DNA of 30,408 nt from Circinella umbellata (Eukaryota > Mucoromycota > Mucoromycetes > Mucorales > Lichtheimiaceae). Below are positions 8,014-18,782 of the stretch, one piece after another (positions within the stretch are counted from its first letter, which is position 1; every line of letters begins with the position of its first letter). The translations under genes and the position numbers were made by a program. The DNA lies in assembly GCA_025093555.1 (NCBI GenBank), contig JAIWNF010000140.1, positions 1 to 30,408 of the forward strand, given 5' to 3'. Below the pieces are notes generated by a model that saw only the letters and a program-made list of their open reading frames with translations, was not told the origin of the DNA and searched no databases.

Positions 8014-11000
8014 AGAATATTGTACGTCCTCGGACAATACAGCAAGATTACTAGCAGCTTCAATGTGACGACGTTCAGCAGCACGGACAGCAGTTGGATC
8101 ATACCATGGAGCAACTAGTTGGTTAGTTCCCATATGAATTGGACGGAGACGATCAGTATGCACCCAAGAGGAATAAGTATGTCCATTCAAATCTTGAAGT
8201 TGGTAGGTGTGATATTCCAAGTTGGCAGCAAGTACCTTGAATGGGCCTTTCCAGTTATACTCCAGACCGAGCTTGTTTTCATGGCGCATCAGCACATGGT
8301 CATCAACAGAAAAAATTTGAGGTTTAAGTAGAGCATCCCATTTAGCTTTGTCAAGATTGGCATTAGCTTTTAACTTTTGTTCAGCAAGGATGCGAGCCTT
8401 CCGTAACCGACGTGCTTCTGGAACCCGGCCTTGAATAATTATAGGTTCATCTAGTTCTTGTTCAGTAACGTGGATAAATGGTGGTAAAATCTCGCCTGGT
8501 AATTTTGGTTCAACACCATAGACCAAAAAATATGGGCTAAAACCATGAGTACGGTGCTTACGGACACGACAAGCAAAAACAGCAGGGTTGACAAACTGAT
8601 CCCAACGATGTATTTGACCATGAGCAAATTTACGGATCATCTGCTTCAATATACCATTGGTACGTTCTACCTTACTATTACTACGTGCGTGAAAGCTACT
8701 TGTAAGTGAATGGTTGGTTTTAAGACGTCCCAAATAATTGTTCAAAACCTTAGACATAAAGTTTGCACCTCTATCAGTCAAAATTTCGGTAGGACATGAG
8801 AATGGTAGCACAATTTCTTCATAGATAAAATTTGCAATTGCTTCACCAGTAGCATCAGGAACAGCGCGAGCGATGGTCCAATTGGTCGTATAGTCTACAG
8901 CAACAAGAAGCCAGCGATTACCAGACAAGGTAGTGGGTAGTTCTCCAATAAAATCTAGATGCCAACGAGAAAACACAGGCGGAATATTCAATGGTTTCAT
9001 TGGGGCATGGTGTGATTTTCGATCAGCATTGGCAGCAAGTTGACAGCAGGGACAAGCAGCTAGCTATTCTTGAATATCGGAACCCATACCAGGCCACCAC
9101 CATCGTTTGCACATTAATTCTTGAACAGTGAGTTTACCAGCATGGCCAACAGATTTATGGAAGTCTTGAACCAAATCAGCACGGCGGGCAAACAGCACAT
9201 AACGAACTTCCTGGATGGTATTACCAATTTTTATTAACCGAAAAACTTGATCAGCATGAACGATGAATTTGTCCTTGTGTTTGGCTAAGAGATCCTTATA
9301 GGTAGGTGGCCAGTTTTCTTCAGCAAACGTATAGAATTTAGGCCAGTCGGATTCATCGATAGCCTTGACAGCATATAAAAATTCTGGTTCAAGAGATTTG
9401 TCAGCAGCAACACAGGTTGGACCATCCCTTCTTGATCATACATCAGGTATATGATTGTCGCGGCCTGGTTTATATTGAATGTCAGGATCATATAGCTCAA
9501 TTTCGGCAATCCAGCGGGTCAATCTTGGTGTGGGCTTGGTTTTAGAGCGGAAATATTTAAGTGGGTGGTGATCAGAGAAAACAGTATAATGGCGACCATC
9601 AATAAAGCAGCGCCAGGTCCGTAGTGCATGTAAAATAGCCAATAATTCTCGCTCCTGAGCGGGATAATTCCTTTCTGCAGCCGAGAGTTTCTTGGATTCA
9701 AAGGCCAATGGGTGGAGTTGATCATCCTCACCTTTTTGCAATAGTACAGCGCCAACACCATAATCACTAGAATCGGTCTCAATAAAATATGGTGCATGCG
9801 GATTAGGTGGTACCAAAATGGGGGCAGCAGTCATGCGGTCCTTGAGCTGGTCAAAAGCCACTTGACAATCTTTTGTCCAAACAATCGCTCTTTTCTTCGT
9901 TCCAGTTCCTTTTGTTAATTCTGTCAATGGTGCTGCCAACGAAGCAAACCCTTTGATAAAACGACGGTAATGTGACGCCAAACCAACAAATTGACGAACC
10001 TCTTGTACATTCGACGGAACTGGCCAGTCTTGAATTGCTTGTACCTTTTTCTTGGATAGCAAAATACCACGGGCCGAGACCCGAAAACCAACGAACTCCA
10101 ATTCAGTTTTAAAAAGATCACACTTTTTTAAATTGGCAACAAGCTTTGCTTCACGTAAACGTTCAAGAACACAACGCAAATGACGATAATGATCTTCTTT
10201 TGTTTTACTATATATTAAAATATCGTCAAGGTACACCATAGCAAACTTGTCCACATAGTCACCTAACACCGAGTTCATGGTTTTTTGAAACACTGGAGGT
10301 GCATTCATTAGACCAAAGGGAAGAACGAGCCACTCAAACGAGCCATAACGTGTATTAAATGAGCTTTTCGGAATGTCTTCCTTTCTGATTCGAATTTGAT
10401 GATATCCACTTTTTAAATCAATACTGGAGTAATATTTGGCACCATGGAGTTGTTCGAGACATTCATCGATACGCGGCAGTGGATGTGACATGCGTTTTGT
10501 TATTCGATTAATTGCACGATAATCAATGCACATGCGCATAGTACCATCTTTTTTTCGAACGAACAATACTGGTGCACCCCATGGCGATGAACTTGGGCGG
10601 ATCAAACGTAAGTCAAGTAATTCACGAATTTGTTTGCGCAGTTCTGTCAATTCTAATGGACTCATTTTATACGGTGGTCGAGAAATTGGGTCTGCATCGC
10701 CAGTATCAATGACATGTTCAACATCGCGATCAGGAGGTAAACCAGGCAGGGTATCTTGAAACACATCACGAAATTCCTTAACCAAGGCATCATTAGAGTT
10801 TTGTACTGAATTATCGGATTGAATATCACCAGGGTGAACATAACACAGAAACACGTTATCAATTCCTTTATGGCGTTCTAGACGCTGGACTTGACGATGG
10901 GACAACAAATAAGTAAGATCAGGAATATCACGCTTGTGAGTAGGGCGAATAATATAATTACGATTGTTCACAGTGATGCGCCATGTATCTAAATCCCAGT

Positions 11001-11475
11001 CAGGAATTGGTTGAACTGCTTTAAGCCAATTGCGCCCAAGGATTAAGTCAAATTTGGTGTTGAGAACATAAGCATCCATCGTATGTTTATAACCTTGAGC
11101 ATCCAATGGGAGTGTAACTTGTTTATTAATAGCCAATACATGTCCACCAGCAGTTTCGACTTCTCGGTCTGAGACCAATCGAGTGGGTAATCCAATAGTA
11201 ATCTTGGGAGCAACATAAGATCCAGAAGCACCAGAATCAATCAAAACTTTAATAGGAGTACCATTACAAGACATCAAATACAGAGGTAATTCAGATTCTT
11301 TTATTGATAATAATGAGTTAAAATAATCTTTATCTTTATCTAATGTTTTTTGTAATTCTTGGGAATCATCATCATGACTATTAGATAAATCGATCAAGGG
11401 TTCTTCTGATATGGAAAGTGGATTGACATTAACAGACTTGGCGATATTAAGAGACGAATTGGGGGATGGAGTGGT

Positions 11476-11520
11476 GCGCGGCAGAACTCCCTTTAATTCT
11501 GACGCGCTTGGTCGTTTCCC
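11476..11520 (-). promoter_or_regulatory. Predicted -1 ribosomal frameshift signal at the gag-pol junction
   Basis: On the minus strand GGGAAAC (11520-11514) sits in gag phase as G GGA AAC, the classic X XXY YYZ form. A 6-nt spacer GACCAA follows. Then comes a hairpin: GCGCG and CAGAA (11507-11503, 11501-11497) pair with TTCTG and CGCGC (11486-11482, 11480-11476), with one U-C mismatch and a 10-nt loop. The gag stop lies in the loop. Slipping back one base gives exactly the pol frame. The same heptamer is known from type D retrovirus gag-pro shifts. Confidence 0.75.
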
Positions 11521-12557
11521 TGGTTCCAACGATATTGCTTGCCTTGACGACCACCTTGACGATCATAATTAAAAGAACGATTTGAATTTGTACGACGGGG
11601 GGAAGAACAAAAACGAGAAATATGACCCAGGCCACCACAATTGTAACATTCCTTGTTATTATCATTGTTACGCTGATTACCTTGCCACTGTTGGTTAGGT
11701 CTACTATGACCAGTCGAACGCCATTGTTCTGATCTTCGTGAGCGTATGGCATCCAAGTCCATAGGAGCAACATCATTGGTACGCAGATACTCGGGGACAA
11801 GTTGGGGTGGTTGTTGTTTGTGTGACGGAGAATATCCAAATTGTTCACCTAAGATAGTCTGACTATGTAGTTGAGCTGCTTCAACCGCTAATGCTAAACG
11901 CATCGCCTCATCTGTAGTTGAAGGAAAGCGGGTCATAACTTGGAGTCGAATGTTTGGACTTAACCCACGTTGAAAACGATCCATAGCTTCTTCATCTGTC
12001 ATAGAAGGAACCGATGACCAAGATGCTTGGAATTGTGACACAAAATTTGCAACTGTACTAGTCTGAACCAGCGCCGCCAATCTATCACGAGCCAATTGTA
12101 ACCTGTTAGGAGGACTGAAGTTTGCCAAGAAGCGTTGCTTGAAAACCTTCCATTCATCACAGTCACCCATTAACTCTTGTTGACGCCACCATGTGTCAGC
12201 CTCATCTCGCAATAATGTAGCTGCATAATCTACCCACTTGTGTTCACCTAAATTAGCCATTTCTAAATATCGCTCGACCGATCGTAACCATCCAATTGCG
12301 GCATCCAATCCACGATCACCATGATATGTGTCAGGTTCACGTATACGTGCATGAAATCCAGGACCAGAATCTTGTTTAGCAAGTAACTTGGTTAGAGCTT
12401 GCATAATAATTGCGTTTTCATTTGTAGGGGCTTCTGCCATTTTTCTTGGTAAGTTTTCGAATGTGAGTTCTTCTTTTGTAGTTACTTCAATATCGTCGTA
12501 AGTAAGGGGATCGACTTCTATAGCTCGATGTTGTTGAAAATTCTGATAGGGGTTCAT
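11493..12557 (-). CDS. gag: Ty3-type gag, intact
   Basis: 354 codons from ATG at 12557 to TAA at 11493. The start is the first ATG after the primer-binding site, about 10 nt downstream of it, and opens with M-N-P-Y-Q-N. The middle is a retrotransposon capsid domain (EADTWWRQQEL; VFKQRFLANFSPPN). Near the C-terminus is a single CCHC zinc knuckle, CYNCGGLGHISRFC (C-x2-C-x4-H-x4-C), in an Arg/Asn/Gln-rich tail typical of nucleocapsid. The protein would form the cytoplasmic particle that holds the RNA and pol products. Its last 12 codons overlap pol in a different frame, where a frameshift signal sits. No disruption seen, in contrast to pol. Confidence 0.93.
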   Translation of the reverse strand: MNPYQNFQQHRAIEVDPLTYDDIEVTTKEELTFENLPRKMAEAPTNENAIIMQALTKLLAKQDSGPGFHARIREPDTYHGDRGLDAAIGWLRSVERYLEMANLGEHKWVDYAATLLRDEADTWWRQQELMGDCDEWKVFKQRFLANFSPPNRLQLARDRLAALVQTSTVANFVSQFQASWSSVPSMTDEEAMDRFQRGLSPNIRLQVMTRFPSTTDEAMRLALAVEAAQLHSQTILGEQFGYSPSHKQQPPQLVPEYLRTNDVAPMDLDAIRSRRSEQWRSTGHSRPNQQWQGNQRNNDNNKECYNCGGLGHISRFCSSPRRTNSNRSFNYDRQGGRQGKQYRWNQGNDQARQN

Positions 12558-12566
12558 AAACCTTTT

Positions 12567-12578
12567 CTGTCGCTACCA
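12567..12578 (-). promoter_or_regulatory. Primer-binding site of family A
   Basis: TGGTAGCGACAG on the minus strand, 2 nt (AT) inside the 5' LTR. It begins with the TGGTAGCG core complementary to the 3' end of initiator Met tRNA, as in Ty3. Confidence 0.85.
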
Positions 12579-12580
12579 AT

Positions 12581-12986
12581 TGTCGTAATATTTTTATGGC
12601 GGAACAATACCAAGCCAAATAAAATATAAATAATAAAAGGAAAATAAAAGAATAAAAGATAATGTAAAGATGATGTTTTTTATTTAATAAAATAATCGAC
12701 TATTTATATATTTTCTAACTACTGCGGATGTAAAGAATATAATAATGATGTATGATAATAATGATATTACTGCGGATGAATAATGATAATAATATTATGA
12801 ATGATAATGATAGTAATATTAATAATATTACTGCGGATGATAATAATAAGAATAATAATAATGTTACTGCGGATATAGTAAGAAATAAGAAAAGAAGCCG
12901 CAGTAAAAAGAAGTATAATCGGTATTAAAAATAACCGATTAATAATTACAAGATGAAAGGTAGTACTAGATATTTTAGCTACGACA
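12581..12986 (-). repeat. 5' LTR of family A, 406 bp
   Basis: No difference from 7595-8000 was seen on reading the two copies side by side. It is the promoter-bearing LTR for the element, with TATATAAATA on the minus strand at about 12701-12710. The target duplication AAAC follows at 12987-12990. Confidence 0.95.
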
Positions 12987-13003
12987 AAACATTGTGTTGT
13001 AAT

Positions 13004-13050
13004 CATTGGCCATAAAATAATTTTTTAACCAGCTCAAACCACATGCACTG
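13004..13050 (+). repeat. Partial copy of the CACTA terminal repeat next to the element end
   Basis: This 47-bp stretch (CATTGGCCATAAAAT ... CCAGCTCAAACCACATG) resembles the terminal sequence found at 13404 and, inverted, at 26886, but lacks about 11 bp in the middle. It abuts the left end of the large element directly. It may be the relic of an earlier insertion, or an end duplication. Confidence 0.6.
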
Positions 13051-13057
13051 CACTGGA

Positions 13058-13403
13058 TGTCGTAATATTTTTGGCGGATCAATACCATAGCCAATAGAAA
13101 TAGAATAGAACAAAAGATAATTAAAGAATAAAATATAAGTTGAAAGATGCCCCTTTTATTATATGAGATGTGAAGGGGTATTTATATATTTTCTAAACTA
13201 TTAATAAGATATGATAAACTGAAAATGATAATATACGTGTTCGTGACTGAGGGTTGACTACGTGTTCGAATGATTGTTATGATGATGTGACAGTGATATG
13301 GATTAACTACGTGGCAATATAAAAATAAAATACGTTTACAAAAGAAGTATCACAAATGGATAAAAAAGGCAAAGTAGGGTCACTACTATTTATGGCTATG
13401 ACA
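13058..13403 (-). repeat. Solo LTR, diverged relative of family A, 346 bp
   Basis: It starts TGTCGTAATATTTTTGGCGG, close to the family A LTR start, and ends GGCTATGACA. A TATA-like TATATAAATAC lies on the minus strand at the same relative place. TGGA flanks both sides (13054-13057 and 13404-13407), a 4-bp duplication like the AAAC of the full-length element. It splits the terminal repeat of the CACTA element, so it came in later. Confidence 0.85.
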
Positions 13404-13640
13404 TGGATATAAAATGTCTTTTTAGCCAGCTAAAACTCAGCTCAAACCACAAGCACTGGACTTAAAAGGTGGTTTGAGAAAATGGGTCTTGCTAAAACTT
13501 TTGGGTTTGAGCTGGTTTGAGCGGCTCAAACGCCCCTGAATGATTTGAGCTGGCTCAAACTACTCAAATCAGTAGTTTGAGTAACCAGCTCGCTCAAACG
13601 CTTAGTTTGAGTATTCTCAAACATGTTCAAATAAAAAGTT
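13404..13640. repeat. Left subterminal repeat array of the CACTA element
   Basis: About a dozen copies of TTTGAG or its complement CTCAAA in both orientations, mostly as GCTCAAAC/GTTTGAGC, several paired back to back (TTTGAGCGGCTCAAA). Such arrays are where the accessory protein binds in plant CACTA elements (TNPA in En/Spm). A matching array lies at 26690-26870. Confidence 0.8.
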
Positions 13641-13743
13641 ACCTTACACAAAATAAATATTAAGTTACGCGATAGTCGTTAAGCATTGTAATACTTCATT
13701 ACTTTTTCTTCATTATTTAATTTTCTTTTTTTTTCTTTACAAA

Positions 13744-16700
13744 ATGCAGACAGCTGCTGAAATTCATTACGGGATCAAAAAATGCTTTTGTAATCAATGT
13801 TTTCAAATGAGTACACTACCTGAAAAGTTCATTCATCAAACAGAAAATACTAAACATCGTCATAAGATCGACTACAGCACGAGTCTTTATGATGCGTGGA
13901 TTGCTAGTCAAAGTGATGAGGATATGATGGATCTTGATGAGAATGGTAGAAAATTATCTTTATTTTATTTTAATATTAAGTTATCGTTTTAACCAAGTGT
14001 GAAATTTATATTTAATGCAGCTGAAACTGAACCCGTTATGCTGGCTTCCATGCTGGGTCCAGATGAAGGGCACATGGATAATGATTTTGACAATTATGAT
14101 TTTGGAGATCAGGAACTACCAGTAGTAGGTGATATACTAAATAATCAGGAGAATACCACTGAGGCAGATGATAATGTGGTGAACCACCATAATAATACAA
14201 ATATTCCATCCATTCATGAATAATCGGTCAAACATCATTCCGTCAAGGATAAAAGATATAACCAATTATACACTATTATTTACTTTGATTCGTTCTTATT
14301 ATTAATCCGGATAAAAAAGGAACATCAAAGAAAGAATGAGATTAGTAACAACTGTCACAAACGGTTTCAGAGAATGATCTAGAATTAATATTTATAATAG
14401 AACAAATATAATAGGTCCTCTCATCCATTCGTATAAAACATAGTTTAGCCATGATCGGATAAAATAAGATAGTTACATAATTTAGAAAAGATATAAAAGA
14501 GTAGTTATTTTATTTCAGGAATAAACAGATTCTCAACTATATTTTACTTTAGTCCCATCTTTCTATTTTTTACTACTCGTATTTATCTCAGATAATAATG
14601 ATTTTATGGATGAAGGTGCGGTTATTTATTTTTCAGACTATCTTTTTTATTTCAACTATTCATTGAATCCTATTTTCATACTATAGAGTCTGTACCAGCT
14701 TTTGATAAGTTGTATATGTTCATTGGTCTTTTCATCATCCTGTTCCAACGACAGTACCTTTCTGAAGTTGCTGCTGAAATATTAATGGCATTTATTAATA
14801 TAATCCTCTCCTACACGAATACCTCTTGTCCAAAATTACCAAAAAAATTGTCTATCCTTCGTCAGCATATGGGTGTTGATATTTTTGAAGAAGGCTTAAA
14901 AAGATATGTTGCCTGTAAAAAATGTCACAAAATATATACTCTCGATGTCCTACTCACTAGCGAACAAACATTATGTAATCATACTGAATATCCTCACCAC
15001 CCGTCATCTGCTTGGTCCGCAGAGCTATGTAACGAACAGCTTTTCAAAATGGATCTTGTAAAAAAAATCAACAGTTAAAGGAATATCCTTACCATTCTGT
15101 TATTAAAGGATTACAGATAATGTTTCGACGATCCAATTTTTACAAGCAAATCAACGCATGGAGATATCGACAACAAACTACTGATGTCTACTATGATATA
15201 TATGATGGTAATATGTGGAGCGAAATAAAGGATAACAATGGCAAAACATTTATTGAAGATAAGCATTCGATCCAATTTGCATTAAATGTTGACTGGTAAT
15301 ATCTATAATCCCTTTCTTGCAAAGAAAAAAAAAGAAATATATTTCTGCGTGATAAAAATTGAATATTAAGTGTAATATATTTGAGTGTAAACTAAAATAC
15401 AGACCATAATAGGTTTTCCCCCTTCGAAAATGGTCCTTCTTATAGTTGAGGTGCTATTTATTTGTCAATTTTAAATCTACTACATTCCCAAAGAAACTTA
15501 CCAAGCAATATCCTATTAATAGGTAAAAAGAAGGTCTTTTTCTGAAGAATAAATATTATATCAGTTTTTTATGCAGCCGACCTTATAGTTAATACATATG
15601 TATAATTTTTATATGAATATAAAAAAAAATAGGAACTCTTCCTGGTCCAAAGGAGCCAAGTAATCATCAAATGAACCATTATATGGAACCACTGGTGAAG
15701 GAATTGGAGAAACTTTACGAAGGAGTACCCGTTTCTAATGATCCAAACTCACCTACCATGCGCGCAGTATTGTTGTCCATAAACTGTGATATACCAGCGG
15801 CACAGAAAGTTGGTGCATTTACAGGCATCCAATTATTTCGTGCGTGTTACCGATGTGACCGTAGATTTATGCAGCTACCAGGATCAACATTATGTAACTG
15901 GGGTGGATTCAATTTCGTTTGGCAAGATCGCGATGAGGCAAGAAATACTGAAGGAGCAGAAAAGTGGAAAGCAGCCAAAACACCTCAAGAATGGGAGCGA
16001 ATCAAGAATGAATATGGTACAAGGTGGTCGCCATTATATAGGTTGAAATACTTCCAACGATCGTGACAAGTATTGCTGGATCCTTTCCACAATCTTTACC
16101 TCGGAATGTGCAAAAGGATGATGAAGTTGTGGCGAAGAATGGTGAATCCTGTAACAGGAAAGCCATTATTAACAAAAGATCATTTTGCTGAGATGCAAAG
16201 AGAGGTCGAGTTAATCGAACTTCCTCCTGGATTCGATATCTCTAAGTCTAAGATCAGTGGTAACTTCGCTTTTATGAAAGGTGCTGAATGGAGAACGTGG
16301 GTGCTTGCACTTTCACCAATCCTCCTCAAGAATTGTCTCCCTCCCCAACATCTGAAGATTTGGCTTAGATTCGTACGTCAAACAAACTTCTTGCTGGTCC
16401 TTCAATAACCGCAACCGAAATAGAGCAAGCCCACATACTGTTGAAGCAATTCTGTGCCGAGTGCGAGGAGTTGTATGGTTGTCAAGAAATAACACCAAAC
16501 ATGCATTCATACTTGCATTTAAGGTCCCAAATATATGACTTCGGTCCGATATATAGCGTTTGGAATTTGAATTTCGAACGTTATAATGGTTTGCTGAAGA
16601 GCATTAACACAAATCACAAGGATAGTTTTGAAACTACATATATGCACGGATTCTTGGAACTTGGATTTGCTGACAACTTCATTGTTGAAAAAAGTCATTG

Positions 16701-17477
16701 GTTTGCTGGCGAACCTGACTTTATAAAAATACTTACAAGACTTACACCACAACTATCTCCGCCTTCAATTGATCCAACTATTAACGCCACTGAATTTGAC
16801 TTAAATACCTTTGTCAATTATGCAGAAAAATGGAATGGTGGACTAGATGTATCTGGCTGGGAACCGCTACTACCGTCAACTTATCCTCTTAACCTTAAAC
16901 CAATGGTTCCGATCAGCGATGATCATTATGATTTGCTATTGGCATATTACCAGTATATGTATCCATATAATATCTTCAAGAGTTATGTATCAAAGATATT
17001 GATGCACCAGGCGAAATGGTTGGTGATATCATCCAAAAAATGCCTTCCATAAAGATCCTCGGGCAGCTGTATAGAAGTGACGAGGCACGATCAAAAAAAG
17101 GTATCCACATACAGGCGCTTTTCTTGGAAACAGACAATAATGGGTATCCCGTCATTCGTGAAGATCGTCAGCGCATTGAGATGCGATACGGTAGAATTGC
17201 GTATTTTTTTGTTCACCGTGTCCGCTTGCATCAAGAGAACAATACAGATTACTTTGATCATACCTTTGCATTTGTCAATTGGTATGCAAAATCATCAGAT
17301 ACTGTATCCGTTGCTGCTCAAAGATCCCATGGTCTGATGGAATGTTGTAATCACTTCCGCAGGATGACCATGGAATGCATATTACCCGTCCATCGCATTT
17401 TCTCGCCAATTGCTGTCGCACCGAATGGTCCTGATAAACTTGTTGTCATCCCACTGCCTCGCAAGACAACCGGTTAA
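13744..17477 (+). pseudogene. tnp2-type CACTA transposase, heavily disrupted
   Basis: Coding blocks by eye: 13744-13945 and 14021-14223 (intron 13946-14020, acidic N-terminal region), then about 14687-15295, 15413-15522 and 15633-17477 (introns 15296-15412 and 15523-15632). Family features: C-x2-C-H pair near 14910 (YVACKKCHKIY), the YPYHSVIKG block, YDIYDG, the DWF block split by an intron, LPGPKEPSNHQ, ACYRCDRRF, LLDPFHNLYLGMCKRMM and a C-terminal NMHSYLHL ... FERYNG block. Breaks: frameshift in an A-run near 15061-15067, TGA at 15447-15449, TGA at 16064-16066, frameshift near 16385, frameshift near 16998. The 464 bp between 14223 and 14687 read as non-coding, an intron or decayed sequence. 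The protein would cut the element out in the nucleus; this copy cannot. Confidence 0.85.
14224..14686. other. Non-coding gap inside the tnp2 gene
   Basis: Stops in all plus-strand frames, no recognised repeat. Longer than the other introns here. It may be an intron enlarged by decay or hold a lost exon. Confidence 0.4.
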
Positions 17478-17699
17478 TCAATCATCTTTACTTCCGCTTT
17501 ATTACTACACAACATATTTATCTTCGTTAACATTTTTATCATTAATTTCGTTCGTCCACTTTATATTATATCATCATTAATCTCGACTCTACCATTTATC
17601 TTTTTTTCATCCATCATACAATGCTTATTTTTTTTCATTATATCCACTTTATCTTGACATCTAGTTATTCACTCATCGTATACTTTATTTATCCTTGCC

Positions 17700-18110
17700 A
17701 CTTTTTTTTACTTACTACTTCTTATGCCTCTCATTTCTCGTTCCTTGTATGCGTTTTGTATTATGCTATCTTTTTTGTCTTCTTATGCCCTACGTTCTTA
17801 TACATACATCCTTTTATGATACACATTTTTTTCACTTATCCTTTTTTTTGTGCTCTTATGACCCATCTTTTTTTTACTTATGTCTTTTATTTTCTGTCTT
17901 CTTATGCCCTACGTTTTTTATATACACATCTTTTTATGACACACATCTTTTTTCCACTTATGCTTTTTATTTCTCGCCCTCTTATGCCCAATCCTTTTTT
18001 ATATATACATCATCTTATGTTATCCATCCGTTTTTTTTACTTATCCTTTTTACTTTCCGTCCTTTTATGCCAACCTTTTATATAATCATCCTTATGTTAT
18101 CCGTCTTTTT
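17700..18110. repeat. Degenerate T-rich tandem repeat, ~80-bp period
   Basis: Four to five imperfect units marked by TCTTATGCCC followed by T-runs, TATACATACATC-like and TTATGACACACAT-like segments. The long Phe/Leu/Tyr-rich reading frames across it come from the base composition and are not proposed as genes. It lies between the convergent ends of tnp2 and the minus-strand accessory gene. Confidence 0.6.
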
Positions 18111-18782
18111 TTTACTATATGCACTCTTTTATATAAACCATTTTTCCTTTTTCTCGACTACCATATTTTTCTTGAAAACTAATCAATATGATCCAAATCA
18201 CAATTATATTAGATACCGTGTATTAAATTTTTTTATTGAAAAAAAAATTAATCAGAAAGACGAAGACAAAGCTTCTTGTTTTCTGGCTCAGGTGATGGAG
18301 AAGCCTTTCGCTTCCCCAACAGCCCCTCTTCATCACCTTCATCTGCCCGCTCTTCTGCTTCAGAATCGGCATCTTCATCATCTTCATCATCTTCATCACC
18401 CAGCTTCTACTTCAGAATCGGTTTTATAGATTTCCTCTTCCTGCATCTTAATAATCATATTATACTGGTTGGGCCGGCAGGGAAGTCCACTATAAAAATA
18501 TATATCTTTTAGCATGCTTTATGAATACGACAATTACGAGATATATAAATTCGATACATATGCATCCAAAACCTTCGAAGCCTTAGGATAATTCTTATAT
18601 CTGCAGGCAATATATCGATCTTCAAGATACTCTATGACTTCTTTTTCTTCACTTCTGAGAGCGTCTTCGATCCTAATCACTGTAATAGGTATACAAATCA
18701 TAAAGCATTAATTATTATTATAAATACTTACACATCGCGTTGCTTGCGAGCAATTTCCCTGGCTTTATCGTCCACGTCTTTT

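Larger units (their letters stand above)
7993..11529 (-). pseudogene. pol: Ty3-type pol polyprotein, one frame with two in-frame stops
   Basis: The frame runs from the gag overlap (no stop between about 11563 and 9439) to 7993, the last codons lying in the LTR. In order: aspartic protease with LIDSGAS; reverse transcriptase with VYLDDILIY; RNase H with ETDSSDYG and SDHHPLKY; integrase HHCC finger (HKSVGH ... CPCC); integrase core with first Asp in HLDFIGEL, second in LTDRGANF and Glu in SKVERTNG, 35 residues after the second Asp (D,D35E). The C-terminus has a GPF-type module but no clear chromodomain. Stops: TGA at 9436-9438, between RNase H and integrase, and TAG at 9064-9066, inside the zinc finger and followed by CTA. 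It lies in the -1 frame to gag. The integrase part would be lost unless the stops are read through or are sequence errors. Confidence 0.9.
7595..12986 (-). mobile_element. Full-length Ty3-type LTR retrotransposon, family A, 5392 bp
   Basis: Two 406-bp LTRs (7595-8000 and 12581-12986) look identical by eye, and AAAC flanks both outer ends (7591-7594 and 12987-12990). On the minus strand the order is LTR, PBS, gag, protease-RT-RNase H-integrase, polypurine tract, LTR. RNase H before integrase is the Ty3 order, not the Ty1 order. Identical LTRs point to a very recent insertion, yet pol has two in-frame stops. Confidence 0.95.

Noticed and set aside
9064..9438. Programmed stop-codon readthrough in pol as a firm call
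   Set aside because: Two different stops within 375 bp in a single copy are as well explained by mutation or sequence error; kept only as a question in the findings.
10526..10759. Small plus- and other-frame ORFs across the family A element
   Set aside because: All lie within the pol or gag coding region in the wrong frame and carry no motif.
17621..18429. Two long overlapping plus-strand frames encoding Phe/Leu/Tyr-rich, membrane-like proteins
   Set aside because: They follow a T-rich degenerate tandem repeat; two frames are open at once with the same bias and no conserved motif. The 3' part overlaps real minus-strand exons of the acidic gene.
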